Shown one piece after another: positions 33,001 to 44,893 of a DNA stretch of 64,000 nt (positions are counted from its first letter, which is position 1; the number at the start of each line of letters is the position of its first letter). This DNA comes from Thunnus maccoyii (lineage: Eukaryota > Chordata > Actinopteri > Scombriformes > Scombridae), in contig NC_056539.1 of the NCBI RefSeq assembly GCF_910596095.1, positions 12,410,501-12,474,500 of the forward strand, given 5' to 3'. The position numbers and the translations under genes are program-made. The notes below the pieces were generated by a model. That model did no database searches, had not been told where the DNA came from, and saw only the letters and a list, made by a program, of their open reading frames with translations.

Positions 33001-34749
33001 CAGGAATTGAACAGGGCTCACTTTAAAAAGTAGATGCAAACACAAGGCCAAAAAAAAAAAATCAGATATTGGCAAAAATTCAGAGTTGTAAAATCCAGAA
33101 CACATATTTCCACAAATGAAACTTGAACTTAGAATTGATGAGGTTAAATGTAATGTCAGATGAAGGATTCTAGGCTAAAATATTTATCTGTGTACAGCTT
33201 TTAAAGCACTGTCTTCTAGACCCCCCCACCCCCCTTTGAGAATACACACAAGCTACTGTAGCCTGAGAAGTCCCTGCTCCCTTTGTCTTTGTAGTTCAGC
33301 AGCTCCCGTCCGAAATACTGTAACTTCTGGGAAACAAGGAGGTCTCAGTTCTCTGTTCAGAGTGCACAACAACAAGCTGAGACTCTTTCTCAATCTCTTT
33401 ATGATGTTCTCCCCCTCTGTCTTTGTCTCTCTCTTTTCAAATAGACTATTTGTCATCTCTGAAATAGGGCATTTTAAAAATTCAACCTGGAGCCAACCCC
33501 CACCCTAACTCCCCTCTATTCTCACTCTCAATTCCCCAGACTCTGGCCGGCTACGATCAATAGCCTATTGATCAACTCTCTCCATTCCCATTACACACCA
33601 GTGCCAAAAGAGCCAACCATTTTCCCTGAAAAGCTGATCTTGAACATATTTGCAATGGTAAGGTTTCTCTAATTTCAGCGGGTTACTATTAAATGCATAC
33701 AGTGTGTGAGTGCCGTGGTGCTCTGTGATGTCGAGAACGGCTGAGAAAGGCCCTCAGCAAATGCAGTTACCTTCTAATTGAAAGGTATTGCATCGAAGTA
33801 GAGTATGGTTCTCCACTTAAGTAAAATAGGAGAGGTGAGAGCATTACCACATACGTAGAAAGTAATTCTTTTTCCAGTTGTTTCTACTTCATTTCTCTCC
33901 CCCGCCCTCTGTCTTTCTCCTCTCTCTCCCTCTCCATAGACAATGCTACGGGCAAAATCAATACTCGAAAGAAAAAAAAAAGAAGGCATATTTTTAGCCT
34001 GTTATTATATGAGCTGTATGAGGAAAACAGTGTTTGTGGGAAAGACAGAAATGCCAAGGTGCTGATAAGGGAGAGATTGGGCGGGAGAGATACAACAGAA
34101 GTGAAAGAGTGAGAATGATGGTGGGCTGTGAGGGAGAGTCTAATGGAGATGGATCAAACGAAGGTGGAGATAAGATGGGGTAACTGTGAGAAAATGGCTG
34201 ATGTCTTGACCAGCGACATTGCTCTGTGCAGCCAGTGGGAAAAACGGCCACGAAAAGATTGTTTGTTTAGCTGATAACGAGGATTTGAAGGATGTTTGAA
34301 GTCGAGAACAATTTTCATTTTAATATTTTGTCGTCTGTCGTTTCATTTACACTTATGTGGCGTTTTGCTCTTTGTCTGCTTGTCACATCTGCAAATGAGC
34401 ACTATCCTCTCTCAGCCTTTACATGGAGACATAAAACCTAAATCACAGTTATTGCACAGCAACAAAGCGATGCTATTAATACCTTCTTATGCAGCTTTGC
34501 AGCCACAGCTTCACCTCTGTTTGTGCTCTCTGCGGATCGCTGTATACTCAGCGCTGACTACGCCGCAGCCCTCACTTTCATTCCTGTTGCCTCTGAGCTT
34601 TCTGATGGACTCCCTCTCCCTAACCTCTTTTCGGCCTCACCTCTGTGCCACTGACGGTCGACCTCCAGCTCTCCTCCTATTGGTTAGAAATGCTCTGTTG
34701 ATCAAATGGCAGGCCGTCCAATTGGCTGGAGAGCTCAGGAGGGGGGGAG
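30081..34749. other. Gene desert, part 3
   Basis: No exon or RNA gene recognised. Mostly unique sequence with short purine-rich patches (31000-31130, 33770-34240) and an A12 run near 33050. The minus-strand and plus-strand open frames here (for example 34296-34763) lack recognisable domains. Confidence 0.5.
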
Positions 34750-35125
34750 GGGGGAGGAATTGATTTATCTGTGGTATTAGGGGATCAATTAATCCCCATT
34801 GTGTGTGCCAGCACAGATAGTCCGATGTGTCTTATTTGCTATGGCTTGTTTCTGCTCGGCTGAGATAAGAGTCTCTCCCATCACTTCCCTCTATGAACAA
34901 CAAATCAAATCAAATCGAAAGGGATGATGGCATGCGGAGGGTTCCTCCCCAGGCTGTGGCTGGCTGATCACAATGAGGGAAGGCCATCAATATGAAAAGT
35001 AGTCTGTGCAGAATAAATGTCTCTCATTTGAGGGGCTGAGATGTCTGCCCTGTTGCCATGACAATCGGAGGTGGGGGTATAAACATCATTAAATAACTTG
35101 AGTAATAGTTGGCTCATGACCTCAT
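34750..35125. promoter_or_regulatory. Candidate conserved non-coding element
   Basis: About 375 bp of non-repetitive sequence with GATCAATTAATCC, tandem AATCAAATCAAATCGAA, GTTGCCATGACAAT and CATTAAATAACTTGAG, then an A13 run. The composition is typical of developmental enhancers. Inference only. Confidence 0.25.
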
Positions 35126-35225
35126 CGGCAAAAAAAAAAAAAACTGACAAATTTAATTTTGATCATGGATTAACCACACAAATAAGATTTCCTGCTTTTA
35201 CTTGATTGTAAATTGAACATCATTG

Positions 35226-35400
35226 GGTTTTGAATTGTTGTTCCGGACAAAACAAGACATTTGAAGACATCATCTTGAGCTTGTGATGTGCATTTTTCAC
35301 TATTTCCTAACATTTTATGGCTAAATGATTAATTGATGCATCAACAAAGTATTTTCGGCAGATAAATCTGTCATGGAAATACTCATTTGTTGCAGCCCTA
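35226..35400. mobile_element. hAT-like MITE, copy 3 (truncated)
   Basis: Contains GACATCATCTTGAGCTT (compare copy 1), TGATTAATTGATGCATCAAC, and ends TTTGTTGCAGCCCTA. The other terminus is missing. Confidence 0.7.
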
Positions 35401-35747
35401 CATACAACGTCTTATCCGTATATGATGCAAATAAAGGAACAGTAAGCAACAAACATCGTACTATACAGTAAGAAAGCAATCATAGCCGTGAGAGGAAGGG
35501 AGAAGGGTCAATGGACCGATACTTGCCGATATTTACTCTGAGATGACAGGGGAAAGAAAAGGTAAGAGAGACTAGGACAGAAGTGGGTGCTAATTCCTAC
35601 TTTTCAGTTTAAATAAAGATTGGAGCTGGATAAAAGCCATTAAGGGAGAAATCAGACAGGGCATGCTATGTAGGACAAGAGCTGACTGCAGGGAGGTGAG
35701 TGGTGGGATCGATACTCAGTCGATGCGCTCAACACCCAGCTCTGCGC

Positions 35748-35756
35748 GCACACACA

Positions 35757-35790
<34 letters not shown>
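35748..35790. repeat. (CA)n microsatellite
   Basis: CA units with one AT interruption, followed 30 bp later by a short GT tract. Confidence 0.95.
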
Positions 35791-36145
35791 GAGAGGGGCA
35801 TGTGGTATTGCCGGGCATCTGCATGTTTGTGTGTGCGTGTGTGTGTGTGCACCAGTGACTAATGGAGGAAGAGAGAGAGCCAGAGAGAAAGAGCGCATGC
35901 AATATGCAATTAACTCTCTTTTGAGTGAAGGAATATTAAACACAGGCTGGTTGTGCGGACTGTAATTTGCAGTGATAAAAGTATTAAAGTAAAGCACTTG
36001 GACAAAGATGGAAGGGTGGACAGCTGCAGGGATGGATTTATTTTCAGAAGGCATGATACAGTTAACAAAGATAGATGTTTCAAAAGACCGTCTCCAACCT
36101 GAACTGGGGCCTCGATACGACTGCAATCACTCTGCATTCTGTCCT

Positions 36146-36270
36146 CCCCTCCTCTCCTCTCTCTTTCTCTGCTTCTTCTTCTTCTTCTTCTTCTCTTCTC
36201 CCTCTTTCTTTCACCTCCTCTCTCTCTCTCCTCCCTCCCCTTCCTCCCTTCCTCTCTCCCTCTCTCTGTA
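36146..36270. repeat. Polypyrimidine tract
   Basis: About 125 bp that is almost pure C/T on the plus strand, including (CTT)n at 36170-36193, ending CTCTCTGTAG. It could form a triplex, and its end mimics a splice acceptor. Confidence 0.9.
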
Positions 36271-36360
36271 GAATTGATCGACTATGTCTCCTCAATCCAT
36301 CTCTCCCTCTGTCGCTTAGCAACGGGTGCTCTATCGGGTGTGGAGGGTGGGAGTTTCACT

Positions 36361-36411
36361 AGGGGAGGGATGGGGTGGGTGGGTGGGTGGGGGGTGGTGG
36401 GGGTGGGGGGG
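36361..36411. repeat. G-rich tract, quadruplex-prone
   Basis: GGGTGGGTGGGTGGGTGGGG-type sequence on the plus strand satisfies the G3N1 quadruplex pattern. Confidence 0.85.
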
Positions 36412-37659
36412 TATTAAGCAAAAGCCAATTGTACTTGATTCCACATTTATTCTGACTGATACATGTTTCCCTTTCATAGCCTGTGAGTGAGGTTTCACTA
36501 CTTGGCCGATGAATATATATATATAAAAAAAGATTTAGAGGAAAACAAAACGATAACGGCAGAAAGATTTTTCACCATTTATTTTGTCTCAAAGAAAAAA
36601 AAAACATATGCTGCAGTTGTAGCTCACCGAAAAATGTTTGATATCAGTGCCAGGACGACTAGTAGGTCACTGATTCTGTTTTGTGCATCTGAATGTTACA
36701 AATCCAACTGAGCCGTCCATCACTTTTCCCTGAAGCTGTGTCACTGTTTCTGTAAAAGTACAAAAGCACGCTGTATGTGTGAGCCTGAACTTTAAATATA
36801 TCTAACGCCTCCTCCTTTCTGTCTCCACAACACGGAGAACAAACTTCCAGGGTATTTTGGCTCACAGACGCTGTGTTCATGCCGCTGCTTTTTTAGATAA
36901 TCCATCTTTGCTGATTAAATTCTGCTGACAACTTTGAAAAGGTTCAGAATATAACAAACACTTTGTTTTTTTTGTGATACAAAATGAAAACAACTACATT
37001 ATTTTAGTGCAGAATTAAAACAATAAAAACGTGGTGAGTGTGATAAACCCCTCTGGCCATGAGAATCATTGCTGTGCACGAAAGCAAACACATCATTTGA
37101 AACAAAAGGCTATTTAAAACGGTCTATGTAAAATCCCTGAATTAACATACATCAGGGAATAAGAAGTAAGTGTTGTGCGAGAAGCAATGTTCTGTTTTTA
37201 AGACCTTATCCTTTTGATCTACACTTAATGTCTGATCCCCTTTGAGGAAGATGTGTAGGCTATTCTTTAAGCCTAATAAATCCAGCGTTAGCAGTACTTA
37301 AGAGGGGAAAAAGCTGTGTGGTTTAAAACCAGGAGGGCAGGGGGAGAAGAACAATGAATAATGCTCTTAACTAGCTTGTGAGATAATACATACACATTAC
37401 AATCTATAATCATTCTAATCTATGAAGCATTATAAATGTATAGATATTTATACGGCGCAGACCCAGGCTACATATATAAATCCACATTACAATCCGTGAT
37501 CCCTCTAATCCAGAACCTAAAAGCACTGAACAACAAACATCCGTGTGTGTGTGTGTAGAATTTAAAATGTATAATATATTTATATAAATAATTGGACATA
37601 TAAGTTATTTTTATGTGTGATAGCTTTCAGTTAATAAATGCCATCATACACACAGCTCT

Positions 37660-37661
<2 letters not shown>

Positions 37662-37697
<36 letters not shown>
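37662..37697. repeat. (CA)n microsatellite
   Basis: Eighteen CA units. A (GT)n run lies 175 bp downstream (37872-37900). Confidence 0.95.
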
Positions 37698-37700
<3 letters not shown>

Positions 37701-37868
37701 CTTACATATACACACCAGCAGTTACCTAAACGCCTATAGCTTCATATTGTCAGTCGAGCGTAGACAGTCGATGGATTGTAAACAGATAAAATAGATAAAA
37801 TGAGTCAAAATCAGTTTTAGTTCATTTGCATCTCTTTAGTTCAAGGGGTCAGTAAGGGGGACTGTCGA

Positions 37869-37871
<3 letters not shown>

Positions 37872-37900
<29 letters not shown>
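37872..37900. repeat. (GT)n microsatellite
   Basis: Fourteen GT units just before the Tc1 terminal-repeat hairpin. Confidence 0.95.
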
Positions 37901-37902
<2 letters not shown>

Positions 37903-37922
37903 ATCTGTTGTTCGTATTGACA

Positions 37923-38005
37923 CACAGAATCAGTCACAAGTTTGGACACACTTTCTCATTCAAGTGAAATGAGAAAGTGTGTCTGAACGTTTGACTTTTA
38001 CTGTA
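37923..38005. mobile_element. Palindromic remnant of Tc1-type terminal repeats
   Basis: GACACACTTTCTCATT (37945-37960) is the exact reverse complement of 37968-37983, with weaker pairing outward to CACAG...CTGTA. The words TTGGACACACTTTCTCATT are those of a widespread fish Tc1 terminal repeat, so this is two facing ends with the middle deleted, or a MITE. Confidence 0.7.
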
Positions 38006-38154
38006 CACACAGTTTGTATATTTTTCTAAAACATACACATCTATGTACAATAAATAAAACTCTATATTGCTGTTTTTAACAACTAAAGCAAATAGAACAC
38101 AGAACTAATGGAGGCAAAATATAATTCTGTGAAAAACTAGTTTACGATGTGAAT

Positions 38155-38155
<1 letters not shown>

Positions 38156-38222
<67 letters not shown>
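38156..38222. repeat. (CA)n microsatellite
   Basis: About 33 CA units. Confidence 0.97.
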
Positions 38223-38227
<5 letters not shown>

Positions 38228-38689
38228 GTATGATTTAAGATAAATAAAAACTTCTGTAGTGGAAAATTAATGAAAATTTGAATAAGGAAGAGAAGTGTTG
38301 ACAATTTTAGTTTCATTCCTCTTCTAACTTGGAAAATTCATTTTTCATTTGAACTTTAAAAAGACATTTTTTTTTTTGTTCTGATTGTTAATAGTACAGT
38401 TTATATATAATTTATTACCAGCAGTAAACCATATTTAGGCTGTTTTAATTACTTCATAATTAAATAAAATATAAAAATAAAATAACTAGTGATTATGTTA
38501 TATCAACTTATCAATTTTATTTTCACTATGGGGATCTAAGACTAAATTTAAAACAAATAAAGGTGGATTTTATTACTTTATTAAACAGTGCAGTGAAGGC
38601 CTGATCCTCAAATCTTATTTGTGTTGTTTACAATTTTTGCTGTCAACACAACAAACATCCGACAGTCTCATAAACACTTTCAGGCCTCC

Positions 38690-39560
38690 CCAGCTCGAAG
38701 TTATGCCCGAAAGAAACTGAAAAAGCAAGTTAATCCTCTAACATTTCGTAATCCAGCCCAATCGGATCGATATCCTATTGAATGTGTTTGTGATTAGTAG
38801 CTGTATTGATTGCAGTGACATCATGTGAACACACCTGAGTGATGGTTATTTCGCTAACAGCTTGTCAGAAATCTGTAGGGGCTTCAGTGACCTTTATGAC
38901 AAAAAAAATACAGGCTATATTTTTGAAATTGTTATTATTCCTTTTCAATAAATTAGACAGCGCTGAATATTTGACGGGAACCTTTGAGCACATTTGTCCT
39001 TTGATAAATTGGCCACGTGACGGATAACTGAACCAAAATCACTTCATAGATGACGCAGATTCACAGATGTTCAGACTACAATAAACTAATAAAACGTATT
39101 TATTTTCATTTGTTCGGTCCTATCTTATTCTTTAAAAAAACAAACAAACAAACACGCACAGTCATTTTTTGGCTGCGTTCCTACTTATTTTAAATTTTTA
39201 AATTTAATATATAACAATGATTCATATAAAAATATATATACCTTAACATCTTACCGTATTGATTCATGATCACAGTCTTGGGGAGGGCAGCTCAGGCCTC
39301 CTTTGGCACCTGTTGTCTTAAATATTTTTGGAGGCCTGCTGTGTATTAAAGCGTGTTTTTTATTTATTTATTTATTTATTTTTTACATACATTCATTTTG
39401 AGAGAAACCACGGAGCAGAGAGAAAAGATGTTGAGCCCAATTCTTTCTGCCAATCGATCAGACTGCGGATAGATCGATATGGCACCAGGGCTATTGATCA
39501 CCACGGTCCTCTATTGCTGGGCGCTTTCAAATGCAAATGTACCTAAATAATAATCTATGG
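38690..39560. promoter_or_regulatory. Candidate enhancer block with ATCGAT cluster
   Basis: ATCGAT at 38766, 39453 and 39473 (a fourth lies just beyond at 39781), many TAAT/ATTA words, and long non-repetitive stretches (for example 39420-39560). Binding by ONECUT or CUX proteins is inferred. Confidence 0.35.
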
Positions 39561-40031
39561 CAACACACTAATTCCTTAACAAACTGCAGGCAAACGCTTT
39601 ACAAACACAGCGATTCAATCGTGAAAGTGATTCTCTCTCTCTTTTTTTTTTTTGGTTTTTCTTTCAACATTTAGGCCTTAGAATTTGGCTGCAGAGCCCT
39701 GACTGTGAAACAAACTGTTTTAACAGTGCCGTTTAAAGATTAAACAGGACAAACATGTAACATTCAAAATGCAGGGTGGCATCGATTTGGCCTGTAGCCT
39801 GCTGGAAGTTTGCAGAAAATGTTTGAAGGCGAAGCGATAAGTTAAAGGTAAAAATAATATTAAAACCCTCCCAAAAACATAAAAAAACAGAGTGTTTCAC
39901 ATGATTCTTGCTGAACAAATTAAGTGTAGTTTGCTGTGTGAAATTTATACTAATATATTTCAACTATTTATCCACACACGTGCGCGCGGTTACTTAAAGT
40001 AGAGCCATAGGCAAACAAAGCACATGTGGAG

Positions 40032-40034
<3 letters not shown>

Positions 40035-40084
<50 letters not shown>
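40035..40084. repeat. (GT)n microsatellite
   Basis: About 24 GT units. Confidence 0.97.
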
Positions 40085-40085
<1 letters not shown>

Positions 40086-40579
40086 ATTGGGATGAGTCCC
40101 GCTGACTTGCTCAGAGAGGCCTGATCAATGCGACATTACTAAACACTGCTACTTAACTTTTGCCAATAGCCAAGATTCAAGTAAATATACTTTAGAATAC
40201 ATTAAGCGTGATGCATCAGCCGCGGAGTCATTCAAGAAGTCATGAAAAGATTAGTCTGTCTCTATCGAGTGATTCCTGGGAAAATAGACGAGCTTACGGG
40301 AAGAGTTGGCCCACTAGAAACACCACTCATTAAGCACACATGGATGAAATTAAATAAAGTATAAAAAGAAAGCTTTGAGGGAAGCAAAAAAGATCATTTT
40401 GGGCGCCTGTTGCATAAAAATATGTCCCTGTGTAAAATATGGAAGGTTAAAATTAGTTATTGCTCCATAATTCTGTGGACAGTATTATCAATAATAAAAA
40501 TAGTATTTTTAGTGTTATAATACGGTACAATTTTAGGAAAATATATATTAAATGTAATGTGTTTTTTTTAAGAGTCTTC

Positions 40580-40628
40580 AGCACTCAGCCAAATGAAAAG
40601 CTCGGCTCAAACTTTTCAGCTGAGTGCT
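40580..40628. other. Short hairpin
   Basis: AGCACTCAGC (40580-40589) pairs with GCTGAGTGCT (40619-40628), and an inner GAAAAG pairs with CTTTTC. It resembles a small stem-loop but is shorter and more bulged than a typical pre-miRNA. Confidence 0.3.
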
Positions 40629-41491
40629 TTACGGTCACTTCCTGTAATGAAACAGGTCAAACACATAACAGGATAGACCAAACTTAAACCATTTTAGCAG
40701 AATGCATTTTTTGGTCACTATCGATCCTTCAGAAATGCATTGAGCGGGGCTCCGGGTTCAGCATTGATTAGGTGATCAGCAAACGACAGCAGTGCTGATA
40801 AAAAAAACAAAAACAAAATGCTTTTAGGCCTCATGAAAGACTTGACAGAGACTTTTAGGACAAACTGTACTAAATTACAAAAGTCCTAGAAAAAAAAGGA
40901 GAATATTCTAACTTTTTTGGGGTGAAGGATTTTCATATTATTAACAAATAAATGAACACACACACACACACACACGCTGAGACGACTGCTGCACAATCAC
41001 TGCAGTGTGTGTGTGTGTGTGTGTGCGTAAAGTCGATGCCAACGTGGTGCTGAGGCCACCACCTCGCCCGCTGTTATTAATAAGAAATAAATCACCGGGT
41101 CTCTGCGGCATCGCCCCAGTCACACCGCAGATATCGACACAGTTAATATTTCATATTGTATTTGCCATAGGATATGCTTATTTAGGCTAAGTATTCGAAA
41201 ACAGTACATTAAAATACAAATTAAAACGGAGCTCTAGGCGGATACATGGATTTTTTTCAGTGGGGGAAAATAGCTGGGTTTACTTCGCATTCAAATTTTA
41301 TTTTTGGCTTTGTTATATGAACGATTTGTCCAAGCTGCATAAAACAGAAGAAAACAACATTGATTGAAAACGGGGAAAGTACACTGATCAGGTAACAACC
41401 CCTGCTTGTTGACCCTGCTGTTTATTATCTGCGTAAAGTTAACATGACTTCTTATGGTGCAAATATAAAAACCAAATTAAAGACACGCAGG

Positions 41492-41524
<33 letters not shown>

Positions 41525-41589
41525 GAACACTGAGAGGCTTGGTGTGAAGTTTACAAGCTCTTGGTGAAAGTATAAAACTTTCCAGCGCG

Positions 41590-41960
41590 TTGTTTTGGGT
41601 TGTAAACCCTGGTGAATTAGGAGCAAGGAGCCAGCAATGAAAGTTAACATCCATCACCACCGCGACCAATAAGCTGCTCTGGCCGGCTGGCTGAGCACAG
41701 ATGACGGATTCGCTGCTGTGCGGGCTTCGGTAATTCATTTTCGATAGCAGTGGTTGCTGGGATCAATACAGGGACATTAACCCAAGCGGACACTGCTGTT
41801 CTCCTGATGGCACAAGCCAAAAGCCACCATCCCCCGTTGGCAATCAGCAAAGACACAGTTTTTAGGGTCATTATTTGGGGAGAGGAGCTGCGTGCCAAGG
41901 CCACTGATATCACAATTCATCAGCGAAGTTATGGATGGACTTGGCCTCACTGTTGGTAAA
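41590..41960. promoter_or_regulatory. Candidate conserved non-coding element upstream of onecut3
   Basis: 370 bp of non-repetitive sequence with GACCAATAAGC, GGTAATTCATTTTCG, GGGATCAATACAGGG and AACACTGGTC. It lies 2 kb upstream of onecut3. Function is inferred from composition. Confidence 0.25.
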
Positions 41961-42121
41961 CACTGGTCAGAGGAATTATTTTACGCAATTTGCAAATGAT
42001 TAGTGATGCACTTAGATTGTTGGACAAAAAATTTTTTGGCCTCATTTTACATAACATCGGTGTAAATGCAAAGACTTTCCACTTGGTATAACAGTGTTCA
42101 CATAAAGGCCTGAAGAGGGCT

Positions 42122-42123
<2 letters not shown>

Positions 42124-42179
<56 letters not shown>

Positions 42180-42188
42180 ACACACACC
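42124..42188. repeat. (CA)n microsatellite
   Basis: About 30 CA units with one CT interruption. Confidence 0.97.
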
Positions 42189-42691
42189 CCACGATGTGTC
42201 CAAACATGTCTAAAACATATCACAGAGATGTCTCGGCACATCTCACCCATCAGGCTGGACACAACAATTACATACAATACAACACTACAGCCCTGCAACA
42301 CTATATGTTTGTGACATGTTACACCTCGCAATGTAACACAAATTAAATTCAATATCAGCACACATTTTCAGTCTCTTACTGCAGCCACTTCACTCAAACA
42401 ACTGAATATTGGATTATTGCACCAGATTGTACAGGTGTTCATGATATTGTTGGGAGCTGGGAAATGCCTGACATGAATAAAAATATATGGTGTTTATAGA
42501 GGGAAAACTATTTTGACAACTTTATAGGCTGCTCTGCTCGGTTTACACCCAAAACGCCCTTTACAGAATCCAATTCTTCAATGTGTTGCTATATCGCATC
42601 CATATTGCGGGGCTCCTGCAATAGGCACCAGCCTATCGATGCATCTCCTGATCCATACACACTTTGACACTGATGGATTGCTGACCTGGAT

Positions 42692-42699
42692 TGACGTCA
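42692..42699. promoter_or_regulatory. CRE palindrome
   Basis: Perfect TGACGTCA, 1.16 kb upstream of the onecut3 start codon. Confidence 0.5.
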
Positions 42700-43329
42700 G
42701 CGAGCAGCAGTAAGTTTCATACACAAGTTTGTAAGGCGTGAAACATTATGTGAGAGTCGTATGGGAGAGAGTTTGATTTTCATGGCCTGAATCCGGAGGA
42801 GCAAAGATGCGAAAGGGGGTCAAAGCCTGGAGGCTATGATGAAATTACACTGGACAGATTTATTCAGTAACATTTTGCTGAAGGAAAACAAAAATATCAT
42901 TTGTAAGGAAAAGTTGTGAATGAAAGCTTACAGTTTATTTTCCAGATTTCAAAAAGAGAAGCTTAAATAAACTGATTGTGCGATTACACGTATTCTCATG
43001 GAACTACAAATGCAATGAGTCTATCAGCATCAATAAATGATGCATATTTCAATTTATGAAAAAAGACTGAAAACCTATCAAAAAAAATGCCGGATGTTGT
43101 AAGCTTCATCTGCAAGATAAGTTGTGGTTTTCTCAGCACACTCGTGGCCTGATGTGACACATTAATATTTAACCTTCAAGAGAGGCATCACATGTGTTGG
43201 CGCCGTGTCAAACGCTTTTTATCAGAGAAAACAAGGAGCGGGTCCTGCTTATCCGCCTCAGTGTAAACGTTGCACACACTGCTCAGGATTGCAGCGGCGC
43301 TCATGATAGGCCGCCTGTTGTTTTATCTT

Positions 43330-43854
43330 CATAAGTGTCTAATGCAATCTTTTTCAGGAATTTGAGGTTCACAGTTTGCAACATAAAGCGCAACCCATGA
43401 CATGGGGGGCCAGTGACGTCAGATTGGCCCCAGACAAGAGTATACGCGAGTGCGAGGATACGCAACGGGGGCGCGCACGTGCGCACAGGCTCGGTCTCAT
43501 CTTGACATGAGCGCGGGCACGTCAATATACACACAGAGAGCAGAGCAGCGCTTTGGGTATAGTAGAAGGTGCTCTACAGCGGAAGAAATCCAGGCAGGCG
43601 CAGACACCTTCACACACTGAGCAGAGGTTTGCGGCACAGTTGTGTGGCGGCCGGGACCCGATCTTTTAAAACCATGCTGGATTGACTGCAGAGAGGCAAC
43701 TACAATCAATGGCTTGGCTTTGAAATCGTTCAAAATTTATTGGAAAGGAGTGTGAGACAGAGCGACAGTGAGAGAGGGAGAGAGAGGGGGAGAGAAGCGA
43801 GGGAGAGAGCGAGAGAGTGGCGAGAGGGGTGGAAATAAAGATCCTTTTGCAACG
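43330..43854 (+). promoter_or_regulatory. onecut3 promoter and 5' UTR region
   Basis: CpG-rich. It contains a perfect CRE TGACGTCA (43414-43421) next to an inverted CCAAT box (ATTGG, 43423-43427), a 12-bp palindrome GCGCACGTGCGC with a CACGTG E-box (43473-43484), and a (GA)-rich purine tract at 43760-43825 just before the ATG. TSS not defined. Confidence 0.5.
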
Positions 43855-44893
43855 ATGGAGCTTACAATGGAAAACATTGGAAATCTGCACGGTGTATCTC
43901 ACTCCCATCAAACGAGCGACTTAATGAACTCCCCACACGCGCGCCAGTCGTCGGCGTCGCATCGGAACTTGGTGTCGCACGGACGGTCAGCCATGGTGTC
44001 CAGCATGGCCTCGATACTGGAGGGAGCAGGGGACTACCGCACAGACCACGCTTTGTCTGGCCCCTTGCATCCGGCAATGACCATGTCGTGCGACTCCGGG
44101 ATGAGCCTGAGCAGCACCTACACCACGCTGACGCCGCTGCAGCACCTGCCCCCCATATCCACCGTTTCGGAGAAATTTCACCATCCACACCCGCATGCTC
44201 ACCATCATCCGGCGCACCAGCGACTTGCGGCCGGGAACGTCAGCGGCAGCTTCACCCTGATGAGGGACGACCGAAGCCTCGCATCCATGAGTAACCTCTA
44301 TGGCCACTACCCCAAAGACATGTCCGGCATGGGGCAGCCTCTGTCCCCTCTGTCCAACGGTCTGGGGTCTTTGCACAGCTCCCAGCAGACTCTCAGCGCC
44401 TACGGTCCTGGAGCTCACCTCTCCAACGACAAGATGCTCTCCTCGGGGGGCTTCGAGTCCCACGCAGCCATGCTGTCCCGGGGCGAGGAGCACCTGGCCC
44501 GGGGTCTAGGGGGCCACGGGGCCGGGCTCATGACATCCTTGAACGGCATACACCATCACAGCCATCCGCACTCTCAGGCAAACGGGTCCATGCTATCAGA
44601 CCGGGACAGGCAGACGGTGGTGGGAGGCGGGCAGGGAGCTGGGTCAGGGCAGGTGGAGGAGATAAACACCAAGGAGGTGGCACAGCGAATAACAGCAGAG
44701 CTCAAGCGCTACAGCATCCCCCAGGCCATCTTTGCTCAGAGGATCTTGTGCCGGTCCCAGGGAACTCTGTCTGACCTGCTGAGGAATCCTAAACCGTGGA
44801 GTAAACTCAAGTCTGGCCGGGAGACGTTCAGGAGGATGTGGAAGTGGCTCCAGGAGCCCGAGTTCCAGCGGATGTCGGCGCTCAGGCTTGCAG
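43855..44893 (+). CDS. onecut3: onecut3 exon 1 (N-terminus and CUT domain)
   Basis: ATG at 43855 has a good context (CAACGATGG) and matches family N-termini. The open frame runs upstream to 43768 through the (GA)n tract but encodes only low-complexity residues. Ends GCA G|GTGAGT, phase 1, splitting the second Ala of RLAACKRK. Confidence 0.96.

Noticed and set aside
34296..34763. 155-aa plus-strand frame in the desert
   Set aside because: Leu/Ser/Pro-rich with no known family; ends in a Gly run from a G-tract; not supported.
36260..36290. Splice acceptor and exon after the polypyrimidine tract
   Set aside because: No open, conserved-looking exon follows CTCTGTAG; the tract is simple sequence.
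43987..44493. 168-aa minus-strand frame over onecut3 exon 1
   Set aside because: Mirror of the GC-rich onecut3 coding exon; no homology of its own.
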